Part shown: positions 1 to 4,953 of the stretch, piece after piece
Layout of the letters: each line of letters starts with the position of its first letter
Position numbering within the stretch: the first letter of the stretch is position 1
Assembly: GCA_030642225.1 (NCBI GenBank)
Contig: DAOWOC010000085.1
Span: 1 to 5,652 of the forward strand
DNA: 5,652 nt
Direction: 5' to 3'
Source of the DNA: Deltaproteobacteria bacterium
GTDB lineage: Bacteria; Desulfobacterota; DAOWOC01
The notes under the pieces: generated by a model
Told to the model about the DNA's origin: nothing
The model's database searches: none
The model's input: only the letters and a program-made list of their open reading frames with translations
Position numbers and translations under genes: made by a program

Positions 1-707
1 ATGCCCTGGCGGATTGCTTCATTTGATCCCATTTCCGCAATAATATTCATTTTTTTAATATCTATCTGCATGTTGTTCAGGATATCGACAACACTGCGTC
101 TTGTGCCTGAGCCGTATTCCCGGATAATAAAAGGCTCTTTTACAAGTTTTGACGGGTCGTTAATTTTACCTTTAACTGCCCATGGATGATCAGGATAAAC
201 AATAACTACAAGTTTATCCTGTGCCACTTTTTTATAATGAAGATCCTTATGATTAAATTTGGCGCCCACAAACCCTATCTCTAATTCACCGGAGATAACA
301 CTATCCACTATGACTCGTGAATCCGATATCTTTAAGATTATTTTTATCTCTGGAAAATTGTTTTTAAATGAACCAATAACTGCTGGAAGAAGATACTGCC
401 CGGGGATATTGCTTGCACCAAGCAGTAGTTGGCCTCTTGATATGTCTGAAAAAGATTCCATTGCGTTTTGAGCGTCTTTCATGTTTGCCATGATGGTAAG
501 GGCGTGTTGACGCAAAATATCGCCTGCCTGTGTGGGTATGGCTATTCGGCCTGTTCTGTTAAAAAGTTTTGTTCCAAAGTGAGATTCAAGGGTCTTTATA
601 TGTTCGCTTATTGTGGGTTGTGAAAGAAAAAGGGCATCAGCTGCCCCTGAAAAACTCCTATTCTCAAAGACTTTTATAAAAACTTTTAAATGATGCAAAT
701 CAAACAT
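1..707 (-). CDS. LysR-family transcriptional regulator, selenium-metabolism-associated type (C-terminus beyond window)
   Basis: The reading frame is open from an ATG at 707 to the window edge, giving 235 residues without a stop; a full LysR protein has about 300, so roughly the last 65 are missing. Residues 1-60 form the winged helix-turn-helix, starting MFDLHHLKVF, with the typical FSGAADALFLSQPTISEHIK recognition region and LFNRTGR wing. From about residue 92 comes the periplasmic-binding-like effector domain, with GASNIPGQYLLP (97-108), a GELEIGFVGAK strand (140-150) and EPFIIREYGSGTRR (191-204). The GASxIPGxYLLP and REyGSGTRR signatures match my memory of the LysR family found with selenium metabolism genes, and selB lies 4.2 kb away. 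The family is also close to CysB/CysL-type and CbbR-type regulators, so the selenium role is an inference. The protein acts as a cytoplasmic DNA-binding dimer or tetramer; its effector is unknown. An AAGGA lies 11 nt before the ATG. It follows the hydrolase gene on the same strand after 113 nt. Confidence 0.93.
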   Translation of the reverse strand, partial: MFDLHHLKVFIKVFENRSFSGAADALFLSQPTISEHIKTLESHFGTKLFNRTGRIAIPTQAGDILRQHALTIMANMKDAQNAMESFSDISRGQLLLGASNIPGQYLLPAVIGSFKNNFPEIKIILKISDSRVIVDSVISGELEIGFVGAKFNHKDLHYKKVAQDKLVVIVYPDHPWAVKGKINDPSKLVKEPFIIREYGSGTRRSVVDILNNMQIDIKKMNIIAEMGSNEAIRQG

Positions 708-718
708 ATAATCATTTG

Positions 719-723
719 TCCTT
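719..723 (-). promoter_or_regulatory. Ribosome binding site of the LysR gene
   Basis: AAGGA on the minus strand, 11 nt before the ATG at 707. It supports this start; the nearby ATG at 715 is in another frame. The spacing is somewhat long. Confidence 0.5.
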
Positions 724-779
724 GTTTGGATATTTGAATTTAGGTTTATTGGAATTTATTAATGGACTTCATAGTATTA

Positions 780-808
780 TATATACATAATTTTTTAGTA
801 ACCGTAAA
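780..808 (-). promoter_or_regulatory. Candidate sigma-70-like promoter of the LysR gene
   Basis: On the minus strand TTTACG (808-803) and TATATA (785-780) are separated by 17 nt; an overlapping TATAAT lies at 781-776 at a less suitable distance. Initiation near 773 would leave a leader of about 65 nt before the LysR ATG. The -35 box lies inside the palindrome at 798-815. This is a by-eye match in AT-rich DNA, so it is only moderately supported. Confidence 0.35.
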
Positions 809-815
809 CGGTTAC
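798..815. promoter_or_regulatory. 18-bp perfect palindrome between hydrolase stop and LysR gene (operator or attenuating hairpin)
   Basis: GTAACCGTAAACGGTTAC reads as an 8-bp arm, a 2-base centre and the matching 8-bp arm. It begins 6 bases past the hydrolase stop codon and overlaps the candidate -35 box of the LysR gene. As RNA on the minus strand it could fold as a 7-bp stem with a 4-base loop, but what follows is TAAAAAATT, not a T-run, so it is not a classical terminator in that direction. On the plus strand it is followed by ACTTTTT, but no plus-strand gene ends here. A protein-binding operator is the more natural reading. The arms do not fit the T-N11-A LysR box. Confidence 0.45.
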
Positions 816-820
816 ACTTT

Positions 821-1714
821 TTACAATATTGCCCCTTCCTTTGCAAAAATAATCTCCTTAGGATATTGTCCTGAGCCAATCTTATTCGCAAGATAAGCAG
901 TCATACGGTCAAACATGACATCAGTATGATTGGGTTCATGATGGAAAAGAATAAGACGTTTTACCATGGCTTCCCTTGCTATATCTATGGCAAGCCCTAT
1001 AGAACAATGTCCCCAGCCCATATGAGTAGGATATTCTTCATCAAAATATGAAGAATCACATATAAGGGTATCTGCGCCATAAATAAATTTACTGAATTTT
1101 CTGTTATATTTTTCTGCGAGGTCCAAACGGTAATCAAGTTCTTGTGTTGATATCTGTCCATATCTTGGCACAAAATATGGTTCATGATCTCCTGTATAAA
1201 CAATTGTTTCATCCTCTGTCCGAATTTTAAATGCAAGAGAATATACAGGATGATTGGTTTTATGTGAGGTGATATTAAACGGACCGATATTATAAACTAT
1301 ATCACAAGCAGTATAAAAACAAATATTAGCATCCAGATTACTCTTGGCAACCGGGAAATAGCTTGAATTCATTTGCCAGGAAAAAATCTCCTCAAATTTT
1401 TCAATATGGCGGTACGGCCCATAAATATGGAGATTTACTCCTTTTACAAATGCCGGGGCAAAAAAAGGAAAACCAATAATATGATCCCAATGAGTATGAC
1501 TTATAAATAGATGGATATCATGGGGCAAATTATCATTCAATAATGCTTTACCTAAGACTCTTATTCCTGTTCCAGCATCAAATATAAGCTTATCATTGCC
1601 ATAAATTATTTCAATACACGCAGTATTCCCACCATATTTCTGCGTGCCTGGACCTGGTGTAGGGATTGACCCCCTTACTCCCCAAAACTCTATTAATAAC
1701 TTACGACCTGGCAT
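821..1714 (-). CDS. Metallo-beta-lactamase-fold hydrolase, RNase Z/PhnP-like (probable phosphodiesterase)
   Basis: A 297-residue cytoplasmic protein without signal peptide or membrane segment. It opens with IEFWGVRGSIPTPGP (8-22), then YGGNTACIEI (27-36) and LIFDAGTGIR (43-52), the hallmark start of a COG1235-like metallo-beta-lactamase subgroup. The metal site is visible: SHTHWDH (H73, H75, D77, H78), the NHP histidine H155, the TGDHE aspartate D176, and GHCS with H236; a further FHHEPNHTD block lies at 257-265. All ligands of a di-zinc-type centre appear present, so it should be an active hydrolase. The family cleaves phosphodiester or similar bonds, but the substrate cannot be read from the sequence. 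The ATG (1714-1712) directly follows the TAG of the kinase gene, with GGGGGG just upstream as a possible ribosome site; this implies translational coupling and a shared pathway. A link to cyclic-nucleotide signalling is plausible because of the HD-GYP protein upstream, but it is inference. Confidence 0.9.
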   Translation of the reverse strand: MPGRKLLIEFWGVRGSIPTPGPGTQKYGGNTACIEIIYGNDKLIFDAGTGIRVLGKALLNDNLPHDIHLFISHTHWDHIIGFPFFAPAFVKGVNLHIYGPYRHIEKFEEIFSWQMNSSYFPVAKSNLDANICFYTACDIVYNIGPFNITSHKTNHPVYSLAFKIRTEDETIVYTGDHEPYFVPRYGQISTQELDYRLDLAEKYNRKFSKFIYGADTLICDSSYFDEEYPTHMGWGHCSIGLAIDIAREAMVKRLILFHHEPNHTDVMFDRMTAYLANKIGSGQYPKEIIFAKEGAIL

Positions 1715-2554
1715 CTACCCCCCGTTAACAGCTGAACTCCCCTGAAAGTCAAGGTTGGGAATATCAAAACGAACAACAGTTGCGTCATTCTTGCTTTCAA
1801 CTATCAATTGGACATTGTATGGCATTAAAATTTTTTTCGATAGATAAAGACCAAGTCCCATATGTTTGGCCTTAACTTCCGATGCTTTATGTGTTGTGTA
1901 AAAAGGATCAAAAATATATGGCATTATCTCTTTTTTTATGCCATGCCCTGTATCACTTATCTCAATAAAAGAACTTTTGCCAAGATTAACCGTTCTGATG
2001 GAAAGTTTTTTCACAGGCGCGCCTTCAAGTGCATCCAGACTGTTTTGTACTATATTTAAAAAAGCCATACTGAAATCAACATAATACCCATGAACCTTTG
2101 TCATATCCTCATCTAATTTTATTTCCTTTTCTACCTGATGTTTAAAAAACATATTTGCATTCAGTAATTCCAACTCCTCGGAGATGAGATTATTTAAATT
2201 AATAAAACGCCTGCCATCCTTATCTTCGTGTTCACATTTTACCAGGATCATATTAATCATACTATGAAGATTCCAGACGACTTCATTCATCTGGTCAAAC
2301 TTTACAAATGCATTTTGTCTCCTTTTAACAAATTCATTGACTTCTTCACCTGATAAATTTCCCAAGGCAATATCTTTTAACACATTATTATCCATTACAA
2401 ACCTGTGCTTTAAGAGGTCCACCTGCATTGTCAGACTTTGAAGAGGCCCGTTCATGTTATGAACAATCCCCTTTAAAAGTCTACCGACACCGGAAAACCT
2501 GTAATATTCCCTGAGGGCATCCTCCATTAGCTGAAATTTATGCTGATAATCCAT
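1715..2554 (-). CDS. Soluble sensor histidine kinase without sensor domain
   Basis: A 279-residue protein. The ATP-binding half is complete: N-box NIVQNSLDAL (167-176, key N171), G1 box DTGHG (201-205), F-box FDPFYTTH (215-222) and G2 box GLGL (233-236). The phosphoacceptor is most likely H32 in GIVHNMNGPL (29-38), an H-box variant with HNMNGP in place of the usual HExRTP or HEINNP. A long helical dimerisation hairpin follows to about residue 107. Only 31 residues precede the H-box and there is no membrane segment, so the kinase is cytoplasmic and must receive its signal through a partner. The frame is open 21 codons further up to an ATG at 2617, but that stretch is extremely AT-rich and gives a low-complexity peptide. 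The ATG at 2554, preceded by GGTGGACT, is the better start. Its natural partner is the receiver-containing regulator immediately upstream; the hydrolase downstream is directly abutted. Confidence 0.9.
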   Translation of the reverse strand: MDYQHKFQLMEDALREYYRFSGVGRLLKGIVHNMNGPLQSLTMQVDLLKHRFVMDNNVLKDIALGNLSGEEVNEFVKRRQNAFVKFDQMNEVVWNLHSMINMILVKCEHEDKDGRRFINLNNLISEELELLNANMFFKHQVEKEIKLDEDMTKVHGYYVDFSMAFLNIVQNSLDALEGAPVKKLSIRTVNLGKSSFIEISDTGHGIKKEIMPYIFDPFYTTHKASEVKAKHMGLGLYLSKKILMPYNVQLIVESKNDATVVRFDIPNLDFQGSSAVNGG

Positions 2555-2697
2555 AGTCCACCGGTTTATAAAAAAATCATTAAATAAAAATTTAATATTA
2601 AATAAAACTATAAGCAAATTTTATGCAAAAATCTATCGCTAAAAACATATATTACCGGTTTTATTAAAAATTATGTACATAAACGCCATTTCATGAC
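2555..2697 (-). promoter_or_regulatory. AT-rich 143-bp gap between regulator and kinase genes, with small dyads
   Basis: This spacer is long enough for its own promoter, though AT-richness makes any -10 box unreliable and I see no convincing pair. It holds a 12-bp perfect palindrome TTATGTACATAA (2671-2682) followed on the minus strand by TTTTTA, at best a weak terminator for the regulator gene. It also holds a 14-bp palindrome ATTTAATATTAAAT (2590-2603) and two copies of ACCGGTTT (2560-2567 and 2654-2661), 94 bp apart. The second ACCGGTTT runs into the kinase ribosome-binding region. Whether the kinase is co-transcribed with the regulator is open. Confidence 0.35.
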
Positions 2698-4209
2698 TTA
2701 TAAATTCTTTTTATTTTGAATAAGCTCTAAAAACTGATCTGTAAGTTGGGGACAAAACTGTGTTCCCTTGCATCTTTTAAACTCTTTAATGGCAAATTCA
2801 ACATTCATCCCCTTACGATAAGGTCTGTCAGAGGTCATTGCATCAAATGAATCGGCAATCGCGATAATACGGGATAGGAATGGTATTTCCTCGCCCTTGA
2901 GACAATCAGGATACCCTGTGCCATCCCATCTTTCATGGTGATACCTGATAACCAATGCCTCTTTGCTTAATATACCAATTTTCCCTACAATATTGGCCCC
3001 TATTATTGGATGACGTTTTATTTCATCAAACTCCTTTTTAAAAAGCCTGCCTGATTTTATAAGAATATTGTCACTTATCCCCACCTTACCGATATCATGA
3101 AGACTTGCCGCAATATGAAGAGTACCCAGTTCAACAGAGGATATTCCTGCCTTTCGCCCTAAAGCCACTGCAAATTTTGTTACCCGTTTTGAATGCTGAT
3201 TAGTATATTGATCCTTGGCTTCAAGTGTTGTTACAAGCGCTTCCAGCGAGGACTTTAAGTTTTGTATTATACCCTCATGAAGCACGATATTTTCAAATGT
3301 TGACGCAGCCCTTTCCAATAAATAGACGGCCATGGAGAGCTGATCCCCTGTATAATCATGCCTGCTTGCAACAAGATAAATAAGGCCGAAAAGATGACCT
3401 TGAATTATTAACGGCACAACCATCAGGGATGAAAACATACTCTCCCTATCATAAAAAGGCATCTTTACTAACTTATTGACAATATTTATATCATTTATCA
3501 AAATTGATTCATTATCTTCCAAAACAGTTTTAAGTACAGCTTCCCTTGCGGAAAGAAATGAGATATCATTCAACTTAAGATGCTTCCCCTCACTCACTAA
3601 CCCAACAGGGATAAACTCTTCCTGTTCGCTGTTTAAAAGCATAAAGATTGAGACATCACTCTCTGTAACTTCCTTTGCAAGTTCAGCGATTAGCATATGG
3701 AGATTTGTCTTATTTTTAACACGGCTGAGCGAATCAGTAATTGAAAGCAGAAAAGATTGCTCTTTAATTTTACTGTTTAATTTGCAATAAAGTGAATCCA
3801 CAAGATCATTCTCAAGTATTGCTTCCGGCTTGTTCCTTTTTTTTAATAAACGCTCGACCGTGAGCTTAAGCATGTCGATATCAAATGGCTTTAAAAGAAA
3901 ATCCGACGCCCCTTTTCGCATGCCCTGGATAGCTGTATCAATAGATGGATATCCTGTCATTAAAACGATGGATGGTAATCCGGGAACATTCTTGAAATGT
4001 TCAATAAGCGTAAGGCCGCTTTCACCTTGCAGCATAACGTCCAAAAAAATAATATCAAAATTTATCCCTTGACATATTTTTGTTGCATCATTACTCGAAT
4101 AGGCCTTATAAACCCTGTAAGAACCGATACTTTCAAAATATTCTACAAGGTTATCAGTAAAAATTTTATCATCATCAATAATTAAAATTTGGCCTGAAAG
4201 CTTAACCAT
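2698..4209 (-). CDS. Response regulator with REC, GAF and HD-GYP domains (cyclic-di-GMP phosphodiesterase)
   Basis: A 503-residue cytoplasmic protein with three domains. The receiver (about 5-122) has the acidic cluster IDDD (11-14), phosphoacceptor D57 in FLDVML, T85 in LMTGYP and K107 in KPF, so all phosphorylation residues are intact. A GAF-like domain spans about 153-310, ending near the MVVPLIIQGHLFGLIYL strand pair (263-279); its ligand is unknown. The HD-GYP domain (about 318-500) has H339 (NQHSKRV), the HD pair H371-D372 in LHDIGK, H400 (RHP), the HHERWDGTGYP motif (424-434) and D453 in IADSFDAM with DRPYR after it. This full set of metal and GYP residues predicts active hydrolysis of cyclic-di-GMP to pGpG or GMP. 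Phosphorylation by the adjacent kinase is the likely control. The ATG at 4209 places the receiver start as expected; the ribosome site is weak (AGGG, 10 nt upstream). Confidence 0.95.
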   Translation of the reverse strand: MVKLSGQILIIDDDKIFTDNLVEYFESIGSYRVYKAYSSNDATKICQGINFDIIFLDVMLQGESGLTLIEHFKNVPGLPSIVLMTGYPSIDTAIQGMRKGASDFLLKPFDIDMLKLTVERLLKKRNKPEAILENDLVDSLYCKLNSKIKEQSFLLSITDSLSRVKNKTNLHMLIAELAKEVTESDVSIFMLLNSEQEEFIPVGLVSEGKHLKLNDISFLSAREAVLKTVLEDNESILINDINIVNKLVKMPFYDRESMFSSLMVVPLIIQGHLFGLIYLVASRHDYTGDQLSMAVYLLERAASTFENIVLHEGIIQNLKSSLEALVTTLEAKDQYTNQHSKRVTKFAVALGRKAGISSVELGTLHIAASLHDIGKVGISDNILIKSGRLFKKEFDEIKRHPIIGANIVGKIGILSKEALVIRYHHERWDGTGYPDCLKGEEIPFLSRIIAIADSFDAMTSDRPYRKGMNVEFAIKEFKRCKGTQFCPQLTDQFLELIQNKKNL

Positions 4210-4220
4210 AATAACAAAGC

Positions 4221-4249
4221 CCTATAAAACAACAAGTTAATCTTGCCAA
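4221..4249 (-). promoter_or_regulatory. Candidate promoter of the REC-GAF-HD-GYP gene
   Basis: On the minus strand TTGGCA (4249-4244; 5 of 6 consensus bases) and TATAGG (4226-4221; 4 of 6) are separated by 17 nt. Initiation near 4214 would leave only about 5 nt before the ATG at 4209, so the mRNA would be nearly leaderless. The box match is decent, but the geometry is odd and transcription could instead come from further upstream, including read-through from the tRNA operon. Confidence 0.3.
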
Positions 4250-4273
4250 TTCAAAAAAACAAAAGATTATTTT

Positions 4274-4313
4274 AAAAAAAGAGTTTATAACTTTTATATC
4301 ATGAAGATGATAT
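4274..4313 (-). terminator. Weak AU-rich terminator candidate after the tRNA operon
   Basis: Twelve bases past the CCA of tRNA-Lys the minus strand has ATATCAT-CTTC-ATGATAT (4313-4296), a perfect 7-bp stem with a 4-base loop. Next comes a second AU-rich hairpin, AAAAGTT-ATA-AACT with one bulged C, running into seven T (4280-4274). Neither stem is GC-rich, so termination may be partial and some read-through into the regulator gene is possible. Confidence 0.4.
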
Positions 4314-4324
4314 TTAATGTGATT

Positions 4325-4400
4325 TGGTGGGCTGCCGGGGACTCGAACCCCAAACCGTCTGATTAAGAGTCAGGTGCTCTGCCAGTTGAGCTAGCAGCCC
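4325..4400 (-). tRNA. tRNA-Lys (anticodon CTT)
   Basis: A 76-nt cloverleaf with encoded CCA (4327-4325) and discriminator A73. The acceptor GGGCTGC/GCAGCCC pairs perfectly. The D stem is GCTC/GAGC, the anticodon loop is CTCTTAA with anticodon CTT at 4367-4365, and the T arm is TGGGG-TTCGAGT-CCCCG. The outer anticodon-stem pair 27-43 is a C-A mismatch. It decodes AAG. It is the last gene of the His-Arg-Lys operon, only 9 nt after tRNA-Arg. Confidence 0.97.
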
Positions 4401-4408
4401 TTTAAAAA
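4396..4408 (-). repeat. 13-bp direct repeat, copy at the Arg-Lys tRNA junction
   Basis: TTTTTAAAGGGCT on the minus strand; its last five bases are the 5' end of tRNA-Lys. The identical 13-mer recurs at 4502-4514, 106 bp away. Confidence 0.6.
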
Positions 4409-4409
4409 A

Positions 4410-4486
<77 letters not shown>

Positions 4487-4501
4487 ATAAACTAACTTTT
4501 A

Positions 4502-4514
4502 AGCCCTTTAAAAA
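4502..4514 (-). repeat. 13-bp direct repeat, copy in the His-Arg tRNA spacer
   Basis: TTTTTAAAGGGCT on the minus strand, 7 nt after the tRNA-His CCA. It matches the Arg-Lys junction at 4396-4408, including the first five bases of tRNA-Lys, but no tRNA body follows. The same bases can also form a 6-bp AU hairpin (TTTTAA/TTAAAA) that might serve in processing. Confidence 0.6.
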
Positions 4515-4521
4515 TTATAAA

Positions 4522-4598
4522 TGGGGTGAGTGAAGGGACTTGAACCCTCGACCACCTGGGCCACAACCAGGTGCTCTACCAACTGAGCTACACCCACC
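4522..4598 (-). tRNA. tRNA-His (anticodon GTG)
   Basis: A cloverleaf of 76 nt plus the G-1 (at 4598) that marks tRNA-His, with C73 opposite it and encoded CCA (4524-4522). The acceptor GTGGGTG/CACTCAC pairs with one G-T wobble. The anticodon stem CCTGG/CCAGG is perfect, its loop is TTGTGGC with anticodon GTG at 4564-4562, and the T arm is GAGGG-TTCAAGT-CCCTT. It is the first gene of the tRNA operon. Confidence 0.97.
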
Positions 4599-4613
4599 AC
4601 AAGTTAATTTGTA

Positions 4614-4642
4614 TATCTAACAGATTAAAGTATTCTATTCAA
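4614..4642 (-). promoter_or_regulatory. Candidate promoter of the His-Arg-Lys tRNA operon
   Basis: On the minus strand TTGAAT (4642-4637) and TAGATA (4619-4614) are 17 nt apart. Initiation would fall near 4607, about 9 nt before the tRNA-His G-1. The AT-rich DNA just upstream (AAAACATATAAAAAACC) could act as an UP element. It is the only tRNA promoter candidate I found in the 160-bp divergent region. Confidence 0.45.
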
Positions 4643-4692
4643 GGTTTTTTATATGTTTTAAATAAAATAATTTAAAGCTGCGAAACTTGCTG

Positions 4693-4721
4693 TTGACCAT
4701 CAGGCCTTTGTGCTATAAAAT
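4693..4721 (+). promoter_or_regulatory. Sigma-70-like promoter for the small membrane protein and selB
   Basis: TTGACC (4693-4698; 5 of 6) and TAAAAT (4716-4721; 5 of 6) are separated by exactly 17 nt, with AT-rich DNA 15-40 bp upstream. Initiation near 4728 gives a leader of about 34 nt before the ATG at 4762. This is the best promoter match in the window and is divergent from the tRNA promoter about 50 bp away. Confidence 0.6.
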
Positions 4722-4761
4722 TGTTTTTTATTCATCTAAAACATAAAAAAATTAAGGCCAA

Positions 4762-4926
4762 ATGACCAAATTTCATATTTTTATTATACGGGCTGTATTA
4801 GGAGCTGTTTTTGCCGTTGTGTTATCACGTTTTTTTTACCCTGACATGAACCCTGTTTATGTGGCGCTTATAGGAATAGTTCTGGTTGGGTTAGCATACC
4901 TGTCAGAAATTTTACGGAACAAATAA
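4762..4926 (+). CDS. Small two-helix membrane protein, 54 residues, unknown function
   Basis: ATG at 4762 to TAA at 4924-4926. AAGG (4754-4757) lies 4 nt before the ATG, and a good promoter starts 70 bp upstream. The protein begins MTKFHIFIIRAVLGAVFAVV. It has a first hydrophobic helix at about 5-24, a short polar turn RFFYPDMNP (23-31), a second hydrophobic helix at about 32-49 and a basic tail LRNK. The helix-hairpin pattern suggests an inner-membrane protein with the termini on the same side. I do not recognise the family. It ends 27 nt before the selB start and has no terminator after it, so the two are very likely co-transcribed. It could be a real accessory protein or a fortuitous leader ORF, but ribosome site, promoter and membrane pattern together favour a real gene. 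Confidence 0.75.
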   Translation: MTKFHIFIIRAVLGAVFAVVLSRFFYPDMNPVYVALIGIVLVGLAYLSEILRNK

Positions 4927-4937
4927 TCTAAGAGTAT

Positions 4938-4942
4938 AAGGA
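4938..4942 (+). promoter_or_regulatory. Ribosome binding site that fixes the TTG start of selB
   Basis: AAGGA sits 11 nt before the TTG at 4954. An in-frame TAA at 4948-4950 rules out any earlier start, and SelB homologues begin just before the [11 protein letters not shown] motif, so TTG is the only sensible start. Confidence 0.6.
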
Positions 4943-4953
4943 AAAACTAATCT

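Noticed and set aside
1..471. Plus-strand open frames at 1-189 and 259-471
   Set aside because: They are antisense to the LysR effector domain, which is continuous across both on the minus strand.
2590..2603. 14-bp palindrome ATTTAATATTAAAT as an operator
   Set aside because: It is made only of A and T in very AT-rich DNA, where such palindromes arise easily by chance.
2555..2617. 21-codon N-terminal extension of the kinase from an ATG at 2617
   Set aside because: The stretch is extremely AT-rich intergenic-type DNA; the ATG at 2554 has a better ribosome site and gives a normal start shortly before the H-box.
3476..4185. Several plus-strand open frames (3476-3790, 3830-4072, 3997-4185)
   Set aside because: They are antisense to the receiver and GAF domains of the HD-GYP regulator and show no motif or ribosome site.
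4325..4400. tRNA cluster as an integration site (att) for a mobile element
   Set aside because: No integrase, no second copy of the tRNA-Lys 3' end and no compositional break were seen nearby.
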